NCBI GenBank assembly: GCA_025531455.1
Contig: JAMYHL010000023.1
Location: 124,001-188,000 of the forward strand
Length of the DNA stretch: 64,000 bases
Source of the DNA: Apiotrichum sp. Y4204
Taxonomy: Eukaryota > Basidiomycota > Tremellomycetes > Trichosporonales > Trichosporonaceae
Direction of reading: 5' to 3'
Part shown: in pieces, positions 1 through 12,683 of the stretch
How the letters are laid out: each line of letters opens with the position of its first letter
Numbering within the stretch: the stretch's first letter is position 1
Notes under the pieces: model-generated
The model's input: the letters and a program-made list of their open reading frames with translations, nothing else
Database searches by the model: none
Told to the model about the DNA's origin: nothing
Position numbers and translations under genes: made by a program

Positions 1-71
1 TCGATGATGGGAGGTCAGGCGAGAGCCTCCTGCCCATCGCCACCACCCCACATGCCGAGGTATCGAACAAT

Positions 72-2516
72 ATGGATGACGACAACCTCAATATACCTGG
101 GTCGTACCCACCGTCCCCAATTTTGCCCTCGGACAACATGGGGGGCGACAACCGTTTCCCCAGTCCCGTGTCAACTCATGTGAGCGAGCAGCAGGACGCC
201 CGAGAATTGCCCCTCACGACAACCACCTGGGCGATGTTGGGACAATCGGTGCGTCACTGGTCCGAGAACACTTTCGGCGGTGGTCGACGCAACGAGCCGC
301 GGCACCGGCCGCGGATGCACCATTCCGACTCACATCCTGCCATGCCTCAACCGCGCCATGTCGATGTCGAAAATGGCAGGCAGCCAGAAATGTTCGAGTC
401 TATTGAAGTTAACAACCCTGGCGAAATCAGTTTTGAAGAGTTCCGCATGATGAGACTAGAAGACCGACCGCGAAGCGCTCCACCCTCGCTTCGCTCAGCT
501 TGGCTGTCTCCCGGTTTAGAGTGTGGTACGTAACAGGCATTTAAGGAGGCCGTTCTGACATTCAATAGGAGCCTCGACTTCACCGGAGTCGGAACCCTCG
601 ACAGAAAGCGATGAGGATATCTATTCTCCGGCGGGGCCTCCCTTCGGGGGAATACCTCGAGGTTCCAGTAGACTAACGAGGCTACAACGAATGTCTGCTG
701 GGCGTGAACCAGAGATCGATGTGGGTGCACCGGAGTCTGATGAGGAGTCGCTCGCACAGGCCGAAGTATCTGCCACACTCCGCGCCTGTGGGGTACGCAA
801 CACGATAGTGAGAAGCGTAGACCGGGTGCGTCCATTGCCTCGACTTGAGATCCCCGCCAGCCCAATTGTTCGCCCTTCCTCAGAAAACTCTGGGATGGAG
901 GCGAATGGACGCGCTGGGAGGGTGATGCTTGAAGCAACCAAGCGCCTTGTGGGACCCCTCAGTTATCGTCGATCCCCGTGGCAACTCATGCATCGTGATC
1001 TCGTCTTCTTTCTACAACATTTCTGGGCAATCCCCAAGCTCTTTGGGGGCGCCGACGGACCGTCTACACCCATAATCGTCTCCATTGGTCATATGGTGAT
1101 GGTATCTGTTTCGATTGGCCTCACCCTCCTGTGTATCGTGGTGTTGCTTTCGGGACTCGTGTTCGTCATCCTTTTGCTGTATCTTTTTGCCTTTCTGTCA
1201 CACCGCTTTCAAGGTCCCTGCATTCGAAAATCCAAGGCGCTGCGAACACTCGTGTACGAAAACCGTCCAAAGGCGGAGAAATGGTTTTTGTAAGCTTACC
1301 CCGTAGTCACAATGGCTGACATTAGCGTCAATGGTATTGCCACGACGGGATCCGGTGCCCAGGACGCCATCGACCACTTGCACGCGGAAACCGGCCGACC
1401 AGTCACTGCGATCCACAACCGGTCGCTTGGGGCATGGTTTGACCTCGTAGAGTGCATCCTCATGCGTGATCTACATTTCAACACGGCGAACATACGAAAC
1501 GGCTACAAGGTGAGTGGAAGAGTTGCACACCAAGCTCACGCGCCAGCACATCTTTCATGCTGTGGCCGATCCCGAGATCGAGAAAATCGTCATCATCGCA
1601 CACTCGCAAGGTGGTATTATTGCCACAGCTTGGGTCGATCAACTCATCACCGACTTTTCCCGTGAGATGCTACAGCGTCTCGAGGTTTATACCTTTGCAA
1701 GCGCTGCCGACCACTTTAGCCGCGCCCGGCCGACTCCTGGCCGCGTCAATCAGGGCCGCGACGGCCTCTTTGGTCGTGTCGAGCACTTTGCCAACAAGGA
1801 TGACTTTGTGGCAAAGTATGGAGTTCTTAATCCTGACATTGGGGCACAGCAGACGGAAGAGATAAGGTATGGTCGCTTCACGGGACGCATCTTCTCCCGT
1901 GAACGGTCGGGGCATTCGCTTCTTGGTCACTAGTGAGTGCACTCCGCTCCCATGAGTGTCGGGAACCAGGAGTAAGTCAAAACTTACACACCACAGTCTG
2001 TGTTCTGCGAATCCACAAAACTCAATTCTCAGGATCCCAGGTATGCGCAATGCCAGCCGACTCGCCGCCTATCTCGACGGCGGATTTCGACTCCATGGCA
2101 AGTCTTACATGGTGAACGAAAAGGGGGAGGTCAGCTCTGAAAAGAGAAAGGTCATTCCCGGGACGGAACAGAATGGTGGTCTTCGCCCCCGCTCGACTCC
2201 GCCGGAAAGGACAAGTCTGAGCGTACCGCATGTCGTCAATCCAAGGGGCACGAGGTCCAATCCAAGCGGCTTGAATGGCAGCGGTGGCTCGACAAGCAGC
2301 AACGGACCCAGATGCGGGGAAGTGAGCGGCAGCCAAGAACCCAGTGGCAGTAGCAGGCCCGATGGCAACGGCAAACCCAGTGCGAACATGTCGCCTACTG
2401 AGGTATCCCTCTTCGCTGAACTCACGGCTCTCGTGGAGTGCGATAAGGAACGACGGCGTAACGCGCGGAATGATGATGATATAAAGTGTAGTCAAAGTAA
2501 TAGCACTGTACTGTAG
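72..2516 (+). CDS. Membrane-anchored alpha/beta hydrolase (DUF676/lipase-like), possibly 5'-partial
   Basis: Exons 72-525, 569-1289, 1326-1509, 1547-1932, 1997-2516; introns are 43, 36, 37 and 64 nt, all GT..AG and frame-consistent, giving 754 aa from the ATG at 72. The frame stays open back to base 3, so the true start may lie left of the window. The first ~310 residues are low-complexity and probably disordered. A hydrophobic stretch at about residues 320-361 could span a membrane once or twice. The catalytic-looking domain follows: WFFVNGI, RPVTAIHN, FDLVECIL, then IAHSQGG near residue 473 (nucleophile elbow Ser). It is followed by EVYTFASAADHF and a SRLAAYLDGG segment, as in a fungal membrane hydrolase family. 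The C-terminal ~140 residues are Ser/Gly/Asn-rich. The splice at 1290-1325 restores the conserved WFF-VNG. Substrate is unknown; lipid or ester hydrolysis is inferred from the fold only. Confidence 0.8.
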
Positions 2517-5165
2517 TAAGGCGCAGAATGAATCGGGGGGTTATCGGTCAGGTGGCATCTCACTGACAGGACTAACAGAGTGACAACTGGACCCCATCAC
2601 AGCCAGGCCAAAGGTGTGGAGTAGCCACTTAAGCGTAGATGCGAGCAGCTTACAGACGTCCGGATCCGTGGGAATACCAGAAGTAGCGAGGCCTGACGAG
2701 GCCCAACTGCGCAACGGCCAAACCAAACCAGGCCGAAATCCAGTTCCCATAGCTCCTACCTGACCCAGGCTACAGGCTCTACGTTAATGTCCGTTATGGT
2801 GGTCAGTGCGCCCGGCTGGGCGCTTTGGTTGACGCTGGGCTGACCAGGTGGGAGCCCGGGCCACTACCAGGAACTCACCATGAGTCACTAGGAAAAATCT
2901 CCGTACTGGCAACTGCGTACAGTCGCTGCGGTCATTTTTACTCGCCCCGTTCTGTCCGCTCCCCCAATTTGTTTGACCGTTCGGATTTCGTCCGACGGAA
3001 GGGAGACGTCCGAAGCTCCTCATCTCGACGACCCGTTGTCGACGGCCCGCAATGGGTACCGCATTCCTACACTTTGCGGCTTCGCCCACGATTTTGAGCA
3101 TGCAAGAAGATGGGGAAGTCCAGACAACGGAGCGATCCGAAATGGATAGCAGTCGAAGCATTCCAACAAGTCGAGCTATGAGGACGAGAAAGAAGTCTGA
3201 AGGTGACAAGGTTGTGAGAAAGGGGCGTTCGAAACGCCTCCAGATCCATGTAACAGGGTTGATGTCAGATGGAACTCGTAACGAGTTCAACACGCGGCAC
3301 CCTTCCCGCCTCGCAGTGACGTGCACATTCGCTGGCTGTCGGCTTTAGGAAAACGGTGACAGGGGAGTGACCAAGCGGACCACTAGCCACCGCCCACAGT
3401 TTCATAGCCGATGGCGCTCTTGAGTGCAAGGCCAGGACTGAGCGGTGGTGCCGGCGACGCTTTGGTCCGCTTAAACTCACAAGATACGCAAACAACATCA
3501 AAAGTGAATAAATTCGGAAGCATGAAGACGTTTCCAAATCTCCGAAGGATTGGGAAGCACAGAGTGTCGTCGCAAGTGGCTGCGGCATGGAGTATGTAGC
3601 AGGCGCGCCGGAAGTGTCTGTGAACATGTGCAGGAGAACATGCGAGTTCCCAACTGCCTATGCTGTACGTGTTGTTCAAGCAGCCAGGGAGCTCGGCCTG
3701 GCGACACGCCCTTCGTCGGGGACTAGGATGAGTTTCAGCACTAACGGATGTCAGACACCATGCAAAGTGTGAGTACGTGTCGACATTCGGCCATTGATTC
3801 AGTGCAATGAGCCGAGAAACCTGATCTATCTTTCCACTTACAGATCTCTATTATCTTTTCGATAGTCTTTTGTGAAACGTCGCGAGTCCCTGGGAACCCG
3901 CCTGGGAACCTGGAATTGGAGGGGAAACGGAACAGACAAAAGAAGAACGACCACAATTGATGAGACAGGAAGGCCGAGAGTTGCTTGGGTTGGACCGAAC
4001 GTTCGGACCTTGCCAGGGTCAGGAGGGCCATGGTCCCCCCGGCCGACCGATGGCCTGCATGTGAGGCACTAGGCATTGGTCTGTAGAGAAAGGCGCAAAA
4101 AGTTACAGAAGGAAGAGAAAGAAAGAAGAATGAACGGACATACAGTAGACTTGAACCAGGGTACAGACAGGACAGAAAGACGAGACAAAACGAAATGCCG
4201 ACCAGTTTCAACGCCACTCGGGGTTCACCCACGACGCCATTCCGCCAGACGTCACCACACACTTGACTGTCCTTCAAGATGTGGCGCATGGCCAAGCTCC
4301 ATGTCCAATTGTCCTCTGATAGCAGTCGCCACCCATCATTGTATTCGGGTGTTGGTGAACAGTCGGTCGCGTGCAAGGCGTTCTCGGTCGTACTCTGGAT
4401 CTCTGGTCGTGTGGCTACTGGATCGCAATGCGCGCAGCCAGGAAGCCAGCGCAAGGCGCTGGGCGGCCGACGCCAAATTCAGTTGCCGTACCTGTCAGAA
4501 ATGGCCGCCTTTCCTTCCGCCACTGCTCATTTCCAAAACCTTTTGAGAGTCCAGGCGGCAGGCAGTTTACTTGGGCTCCTCTGCACCTCGAATCGAAACG
4601 TTCCGTAGGTGGACGCAGATTCGGCTCTCCAGGTGTCCAACATCCTGCGGTGGCGTCGGAAGAGGATCCGGAGAGGCCCCTACACCTGTGCGGCCAGCAG
4701 CGGGAGCGCTCGCAAGTGACTGTAAAGCAATGAGGAAGCAAGAGGAGACAAAGCGAGAAAGGCTGGCGAGAGACCGACGGAGAGACGCAGGGTGGACGGG
4801 AATCTAGCCCATGGGAAAAAGGTCTGAGCGGCTGCTGCTGGTTCTCTTTTCCAGCTCTCTTTGTGATTGCGGGATATTGAGACCAGCAAAAAAGCTGGAA
4901 CGCTCGGAAAGACGGGCTCTTCGCAACACGGGGGTCGCGTTACCTCCATTTAGGCGTCGGGCGAACGCCCCCGGCGACAAACCCCCTCCTCATACGACCC
5001 AGTTCTCCCACCTACCCACACCCACGGCCGCTACGTTTGCGAAATAAGTACAATCATCCTTCTCCCATCGCATTGTATCTTGTAAAGAGATACGACGAGC
5101 ACAACGTTGAAACAGCAAAACACAGAGGAACAAATCTCACGAACCAGTAGCGTAGTCCACCAACC
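2517..5165. other. Intergenic, no gene seen
   Basis: No frame here shows family motifs or a splice-consistent chain. The + strand has purine-rich tracts around 4080-4140 and 4720-4800. The last few hundred bases should hold the promoter of the FAD monooxygenase gene. Confidence 0.5.
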
Positions 5166-7402
5166 ATGCCGGTCCGCCAACCTCCCTTGCCCGTTCTCAT
5201 CGTTGGCAACGGCCCCGTCGGCCTTCTCACGGCGTACGCCCTCGCCAAGCAGGATGGTGAGTGGGAGCAAGACAAGGAACGAGTTGGCAGGCTGCAAACT
5301 GACGGCAGTACCCGTTATCCTAATTACCCGCCACATGCGCCGTCTCGGTGTTCCCAAAGCGCATGCCCTCTCCCCGCGATCGCTCGAGATCGTCCGCCAG
5401 CTGGGCCTCCCGGTCTCCGCTATCCGCCGCCTGCCCGCGCACCGCAAGGACGCCATGCACGTCCGCTTTGTCACCAATCTTTCGGGGGAGCAGATTGGCT
5501 GTCTTCCGTATGAGCGCATGTCGCTCGATGTCCTTGAGGCGAGCCCGGAGGTGAGTGTCACTGAAAATTGTTGTCTCTCCTTTCGCGCACCGACACCATG
5601 TGCCCGAGTGTCGCAGAGCCCTGATGGTTTGAGACCGACTCGGCGGCTACATTGAGCTGTACTGCAGTTTGTGCCACTTGTGGCACTTTGAACGTGCAGA
5701 GTGCGGAGCTTTACGCCTCACGGATCGACATGCCACACCCACAGATCGGCGTGGCTGACGATGTAGATGGTGCACAATGTGGCGCAGCCGGACCTCGAGA
5801 TGATGATCGAGAGCATGATGGAACACGAGACAAACGTCGACTACCGCAAGGGATGGACGTGGATTATGCATCAGGAGGTTAGTTTTGCCGGGCGCGAGAA
5901 TGACCCCTCTCAAGGCCCCGGACACCTCACCCACCCACGGTCGCTAAGCATGCCAGGAGGAGCGCGGTGGCCAGACCATCTGCATCTCGACCGTCGAGGA
6001 CACGTATACCGGAGAACAGATATATATTGAGTCAAGCCTTGTGATCGGCTGCGATGGTGCCAATTCCCGCGTCCGCAAGGCGGCCCACATTACCTCGGAC
6101 GGGGAGGAAACCGGTACGCGCGCGTGCTTCTGTGCTCCTGAGAGAGCACTAGCGAACTATGCTGATGTTCGCAGCGGACACCATGATGACCATCCACTTC
6201 AACGCCGATCTCCGCCAGGTCGTTGGAGCCAACACTGGCATGCTGCATTGGATTCTCGACCCCGAGGCGCGCGGGTTCATCATCGCCTACGACATCGAGT
6301 ACAACCACGTGCTCATCCACAACATTGACGTCGAGCGCGACCCCATCGCCTCGTTCTCTCCAGACAAGTGCATGGACATTGTCCGTGCCGCCATCGGGCA
6401 GGACATTCCCGTCGATTTCCAGTGCTCTATGCCGTGGGTCCTTCGCCGCAAGGTCGCCAACCAGTACTACTCGGGCCGCGTCGTGCTTGCCGGCGACTCG
6501 GCACACTCTTTCCCGCCTACCGGTGGCCTGGGCCTCAATTCGGGTATCGGCGACGCGCACAACCTCGTCGCCAAGCTTGTGGCATGGTACCACGGCTCGG
6601 CTAACCTCGACGCCGTCCTCCAGCAGTACGAGGACGAGCGCCGTCCGGTCGCGATCCGCAACTCCATTCAGTCAGTCAGAAACGGCCGCAAGATCTTTGC
6701 GCTCCTCAAAACTGTCAGGAACACCCACCCTGACCCGGTCATTGCCCGCGAGGAGATGACTGCCGCCCTCAGCGACCCCAACCAGCGCGCCCTCATCCAG
6801 ACCCTCATTGCCGATCAAGCCGAGCACTTTGACAACGTGAGTTTAGTTTAGTCCAAGAAGATACGGAAGCGTGCGTGTCGGCTGACGTTCAGCTCAACCG
6901 CCACATAGGCTACGTCTATGATTCCACCTGGCAGCCGACCGACGCGCCCGACTACATACCGCTCTTCCGCAGAGGCGCCCGTCTCGTGCACGCGTGGATC
7001 AATTGCAAGCAGCCGTGTGTGCAGGACCTGCCTCCTATTGACCTGTCGTATCTCCAAAACGATCTCCCGCTTGATAAGATCAACAGCTGGCAGTACTCGA
7101 CGCTCGACACGGTGCCACCCGCATCTTATGTGCTATACTACAGCGGCTCGTCGTGGGGCAAGAAGGCTGCACAGCTCAAGCAGCTGTTCGCGAGCGCCAA
7201 CGTCCCCCTCGTCACGCTCGAGGTCGGCAAAGACTTTGACTTTGTAGACCGCAAGTCCGGCAAGGCGTGGCTGGAGGGCTACGGTATTGGCAAGGCCAGC
7301 GCGCTCCTCGTCCGCCCTGACCAGCACGTTGAAGCCCTCGTTTCCGCCACGCAATCCTTGCAGCTCATCCTCAACGTCACCCTTTCCTCTCTCGGATTCT
7401 AG
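5166..7402 (+). CDS. FAD-dependent aromatic monooxygenase (TfdB/phenol hydroxylase-like)
   Basis: Exons 5166-5256, 5309-5550, 5767-5877, 5957-6113, 6175-6836, 6893-7402 give 590 aa; introns are 52, 216, 79, 61 and 56 nt. The N-terminus has the Rossmann FAD motif GNGPVGLLTAYALA, then PKAHALSPRSLEI as in flavin hydroxylases of the PHBH fold. GCDGANSRVRK matches the DG motif and AGDSAHSFPPTGGLGLNSGIGDAHNL-type residues match the GD motif. The C-terminal ~150 residues fit the thioredoxin-like tail of TfdB/phenol hydroxylase enzymes. Expected role: NAD(P)H- and O2-dependent ring hydroxylation in phenolic catabolism, in the cytosol. The substrate cannot be read from sequence. The 216-nt second intron is long for this locus, and its acceptor (GTAG|ATGGTGCAC) is required by a stop just upstream. 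Confidence 0.92.
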
Positions 7403-10400
7403 ATGTGTATACCCCTTGTGTATAGATAGTGTACTACCACATAATTCGAATGCCATCAGAAATCTCATTAACTGGGTCCGTGTCACTGTCTGTGTCAGTG
7501 ACTATCTCCGCCCCAATATTGCAGGGAGGGATACAACTGGTAGGTGCGTAGCGGGGGCATGCTGGTGATCTACCTCTGCCATGTAGTCTCCGGGCCGTCA
7601 GAGGTGAGTATCTAATTATTTAAACATGCTAACCAAGACGTGTCACACGTGCACACACCTCGTACTGGAAACACAGGAACCCGCTTCCCTCGTTGTCAAG
7701 TGTAAGAAGCACAGTATCTGGGCTCAGCGCAGGCTGCCAAGTGACTGTCAGCCCGCTCATCATACAGCAGGATGAAAGCCAGTATCAAGTCGCAGCGGGA
7801 GAACCTCCACGAGGCGCCGCAATCGGCCAGACCAGCCCACCCGGGCGGGGAACGTGACAACCTCATTCTTGCCATCTCGAGACAGAACAAAGTCAGTTCC
7901 AAGGGCGAAGATGCCGCTCCAGTTCCAGTGCCGCATCGAGTGTGGCACTCGAGTACTCGGCCCGGGACGGTCGCCCCAGCGAGGCCGAAACGCCACCGCA
8001 GCGCGCCACCGCTCGGACGCGCTCGGACACCCTAGCACCGCAGTCACCTAAGCTGCACCGGGAATAACTCTGCGGAGAACCTGCGTCTTCTACTTGTCGT
8101 GGATGAGTGAGGATACGGGGGTCAGTAGCTCTTACCTGACTTCGGGGCCATCGTTTCTCATCTCCATAGGGGAAGGTCAGGGAGTTGAACGTAACTTGAG
8201 GCCGACCAGTCGGCATGAGATGACCAGGGACGCGGTATGATAGTGGGCGGTAGCCCACCGGATACCGGAGATTCGCTGGCGCCCGACGCGCCAAAGACTG
8301 TACCCGGTCGCGGCCTCCGACTTGAGTGCAAAACGCCATGTATCAGGCCCAGGCAATCCTGGCTTTGCGCTTCGCGCCTCGCGGGCTTGGTCTTCGCTCT
8401 GCTCGCCTGAATTTTTCCTTCCTCTCCAGCGGAATACAATGTGGACTTCGCGCCCCGCCTCCGTGAGTTCCGAATCGCCGTAGCGGAAGCGCGACGCCAT
8501 CGGGCTGTTGTTGCTGTTGCTGGCGTTTTGCATTAGTGTTCTTGATAGCCGCATGCTTACTGAGCCTGATGAAGTCCGCACAAGTGGATAATAAATCGGA
8601 GTGGCAAAGATATTATTGCGCACTGTGTTGTCCGGTAGGCTGGAACTGGAACTGTTATCGGACTACCTGCCCAACAAGGGACGCCAGATTACCGTTAGCG
8701 CCAACAATGTCTTATCTATCACTGTGGAATTGGCGCGTCGGCGGCCGGCGGCGCGACGCGCGACGCGGAGCCCCTCGACCCTCGGAACGATCGGGGACAG
8801 GGCGGAGATGGACTCCAGGCCTGCTGGATGCTGCTGAGAGATTGTTGGGTGCTGATTGCTGGGTGCTGGAGGGGCGGCTATTGAACGGGGGAGCTGTTGG
8901 TCCAAGCCGTTCGCTTGGTCAACTTGGCCTTGGCAATTTGCCACCTGTAATCCGCATTTTGAGTCCAGCGTCTGGAGTCTCGTTCCGAGTCGATCTTCTC
9001 GTCGGATGCGAGATCGTCCCGCAGCCCGCAGCTTGTTTGCTTGTTTGAGCACTGTGAGTTGCCCAGTTGAAGATGGCACGGATGGCTCGGAAACACCCTC
9101 GAGATCATGAGATCTTGAGAGCGCAATCTGACTCCGAGCCGGGAAATAACATTCCGCGGAGCGGATGCCTGATCACTTGAGATGCTTTGGTGGCTGTTGG
9201 CAGTGCAGCGCAGCAGTTCAGTTCATGGATGGCAGTGCGTATGCAAGATCCCGCACCGCTGTGGGCAGCTGTGCAACCTCGCAACAACCTGCTGTCCGGC
9301 CGCAGCCTTGGCGCAGAGATCCAATGTGCGGATAGCTCCGACTCGACCGATTCTCCATCTCACCCAGATCGCACATACAGTACGACGCCATCTGTTGTCA
9401 TTTCACTGCACGGCACAGCCAATGATGCGTAAACATGCAATTCCGGTTCCAGCAGTGCCTCCTCACTGCTTGATACCGTACGCCAAACGTGTAAGATACT
9501 CCGTGCGCGCTCCGATTGAGGTGCGGTGGGCGCCGTCTGCTCCGCGATCCCCGGCGGCACGCCCATCCCTCCCCACATTCTCCGGCTCGGCGGGCGATCG
9601 CAGTTAAAGCATGATAAGCACTCGATGGCGATGCGGCCAGGCATCCTTGCTGGCGTTGCTGGGAGCGCTAGCGGTAGTGTTTAAGCAGGAAAACAGAAAA
9701 CGCTCCGGGCCCACACACGTAATAGCTATTCATGTGCGGTATGCAGACTCCTCAGAAGTTCGAGAGATTGCGACTGTGGGAATCGGTACAGCGGTCCCGC
9801 TCGCGCGCTCGACAGCCTCTTGAGCCGAGGCAGCCGAGGCTGATCGTGGGGGGTTTGTCTGGGCACGGGGGGAATCGGGGCCAGGTGGACCACCGCGGCC
9901 GCCGCTTGGCGTGCGGCTTGCATGGCTTGCATTCTGGGACCCCGCAGCGGGCGGAGTGGGGCAGCGACAACTGGGCGAGATCGTAATAGTGGCTCGGGCA
10001 CAAAGCTCGGACACCCCTCACCGCTCACTGCGTACTGCGCTGGGCGATCTGTACGAGCTGCGCACTGCAGCGCACTGTGCACTTGCCGCACCGTCCTGTC
10101 GATTGCCTCTGATTGTGTGACTTGTGACTCTGCCCGCAGGTGGGGGGGCGGCCGCGCGCCAAGACACAATTGCGAGACTGGTATTTGGGGGTCCCCTCCC
10201 GCGCGATGCCCCCCTCACACAGTAACCTTTCGTAGGACATCTCTCCTCGCGCCTCGTTCCCCTCTCATGGCGCGCCCAATATCCCAATGGCCCATGGGTC
10301 TCATGGTAAACAGTGCCACCAATGCCACCAGTGCCATGGTCTCATGCCCCCCCTCGTGCTGCGATAAGAATGTATAAGAGGGAGCATGCGGTGCCCCCCA

Positions 10401-10529
10401 GCGGACGTGTCTCGGTGATCGACCATTGAGCATTCTTTCATTGACTCTGCACTACAAACTGCAACGCTCGACTCACAACCCCGTACATTCACAGAACATC
10501 CCACGCGGCCACGGGAGACGCCGCCCACG
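7403..10529. other. Intergenic, no gene seen
   Basis: Over 3 kb without a convincing exon chain on either strand. A short CGG/CG-dense patch lies at about 8739-8765. The right end holds the promoter of the next gene. Confidence 0.5.
10373..10380 (+). promoter_or_regulatory. Possible TATA element
   Basis: TATAAGAG lies about 150 nt upstream of the ATG at 10530, plausible if the 5' UTR is about 100 nt. Motif match only. Confidence 0.35.
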
Positions 10530-11493
10530 ATGCCGAGATCACACCAAATCCACAAGCGTGCCAACATTTATCTCTTCGAAAAGGTCAACCGCGATGGCTT
10601 TATCGAATGCGACAACTGCCCCTACCCACTCATTGTGAGTTGACACAAGGACGCGAATCGGCTTCGTGTCTCTGCGACTGGTCCTCCTCTTTCGTTGCAC
10701 ACCAGCTCACACCACAGCCGAAAGTACCTCCCATGAAGCGTGCTGTGTCCGTCCACCACTCGCTCGCGAACGCCGTCGACGACGCATACGTCTTTGCCAT
10801 TGCCCGATCGTACATGGCCGAGAAGTTTCTTCGCCTCAAGAGCCTCGGGGCGGTCCATATGAGTGTCCTCCAGGTGGAGAAGGAGGTGCGTGAACATACC
10901 CGCAACCGCACACCGGTCGTGTGTTGCACTACCCAACACCGAATACTACGTTTGGGTCCCCTGGCGAGTGCTGACAGTCTCAGATCAACCCGCATCACCT
11001 ACAGGCCTTCAACGACGCAAGAGTCTACTTTGGCCTACCCAGCTGCTACCTGTACCGTGACACTGCTATCTCAAGAATGGCTCACATCAACGGCATGGCG
11101 GTCAACCGGCTCGACTACGACGGTACGGACGGCGACACGCCTCCAGCGTACTCGCAATACGCGGCCGCCACGCAGCTGCCCATCCGCCCGCACTGCCATA
11201 CCTGCACATGTACGACGCACTCGCTCCCCACACCGCCCGAAACACCCGCATACGAGGTGCGCGACGAGTTCATGTCGGCGGCGCCCGTGACCCCCCGGGC
11301 ATCCACTGATGCCGAGGCGCCTTCGCCTACCCCTACCCTTACCTCGCGCGCCACGTCCTTTTCATCCGGCGCCTCCTCCTCGCCGCCACTCACCCCTCTC
11401 ACATCCCCTGCACTCTCCTCCGAGTCCATGGACGCCTCGCCGCTCGGCCTCACAGTCACAAAGCAGCGGCGATCCATCGTCTTTTGGCGGTGA
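10530..11493 (+). CDS. Unrecognised protein with CxxC near N-terminus
   Basis: Exons 10530-10634, 10718-10885, 10984-11493 with introns of 83 and 98 nt give 260 aa. All junctions are phase 0 or consistent with one frame, and the first intron ends CTCACACCACAG. The N-terminal exon reads like an ordered segment ending FIECDNCPYPLI, so there is one CxxC. Residues ~36-130 look globular and helical (SLANAVDDAYVFAIARSYMA). The last ~120 residues are Ser/Thr/Pro-rich with TPPETP-like stretches. I do not recognise the family. The CxxC may bind metal or may simply be a pair of cysteines. It stands alone between two gene-poor stretches. Confidence 0.68.
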
Positions 11494-12683
11494 TCGATCT
11501 ACTTTGGTGTCCGCAGTGGTACTCTTGCGCTCGGGCCCTCCGCTTCGGGCCTCGAAAGAACCATCGTGTGACACCACCTTCCATTCCTGGGCTCTCGAGT
11601 GACGTTGTACTTTGACGAATGTGGGAGCCGGTCTCATGACACATGACTTGGACGCACCTTGTATTCCCCCTCCGTCCCCACTTCTTTGTGTGTATTTTTG
11701 GTACTGTTTGACCGACATGAACTGCGATATCGCTCCGCCATTCCGCACCGCGCTGGAGGCTTCTGTAGCGCGCTGGAGGTTTCTGCATCGCGCTTGATAT
11801 CGTGTTTTGACATCTAACCATCTCACGCGTCTGGCCCCGCTTATGCGCCACACGCCCCGCCGGGCCCCGCGATCCCCACGATTCCGCTAACACTCAAAAA
11901 AAACAGAAGGCTGCGGGGAGGCCCAGACCGCGTTCAGAGGCTGTATTATCCACCCGCGGGCGATGGTTGGCATACCTCCAGCCAGTAAGTGTCCCTAAAC
12001 TCCGCTGTGCACCGCTGCGTCAAACCCCGCCAAGAGGAATCGAACCGCAGGCCCCCCAGGCAAAGGGGACAGTGGCTACAAGTGGGAGGAACCTACTCGT
12101 CACTCGATAACCACACCGTCAACACGCCTTTGATGGTAGGGTGTGCAGGAAATTACCACATTGGGAAATATTGGTGAAATGGTGGTGGTGATGGTGATTG
12201 GTGGGTGGTGAATCGTCAACACGACGACGATCTTTGTGTTTTCTCCCGATCGTCGGATCCGTTTGAGCGTCCTCGTCGTCCTACTTGGACAGCCTGGGCC
12301 TCGCAGATCCTGGCAGGGCGCACACCATGCATATACACATTGTGTTTCAATGTCGAGTCAGCGCAACCATCCGTTGATGTTGATGTGCACACGCGGCAGG
12401 CTTTATGGTCCTTGACCAATACATCGTTTTATGAAGTATCTATCACAAAAGCAAGAAAATGATGACAATGATTCCTCATGATTACGGACTGTCAGCAGCG
12501 CGTGGGAGGGCAGCACTCTAATCCTCTAAAGAGAAGGCATGGCGCAGTGGCGAACAGTGCGTTCTTGAAGGTGCGTCTCACACTGGGCGGATATCTATGA
12601 CTGAGCCATCACAAGATGAGTCTGCCACACAGGTGTAACGGCAGCGTTGGACCCGGGATGTGTACAGTACAAGTGCCAGTGGG
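11494..12683. other. Intergenic, no gene seen
   Basis: It separates two genes whose ends converge. It holds a GGT/GAT-rich low-complexity patch at 12179-12210 and an isolated tRNA B-box-like match on the minus strand at 12036-12046 that lacks the rest of a tRNA. Confidence 0.5.

Noticed and set aside
3741..4454. 237-codon minus-strand frame in the 2.5-5.1 kb gap
   Set aside because: Mixed composition with no recognisable motif. Its Phe/Leu-rich middle reflects a purine-rich + strand tract.
12036..12046. tRNA B-box-like match on the minus strand
   Set aside because: No matching A box at tRNA spacing and no T-stem or acceptor-stem pairing.
12550..12565. A-box-like TGGCGCAGTGG
   Set aside because: No B box follows within tRNA distance; probably chance.
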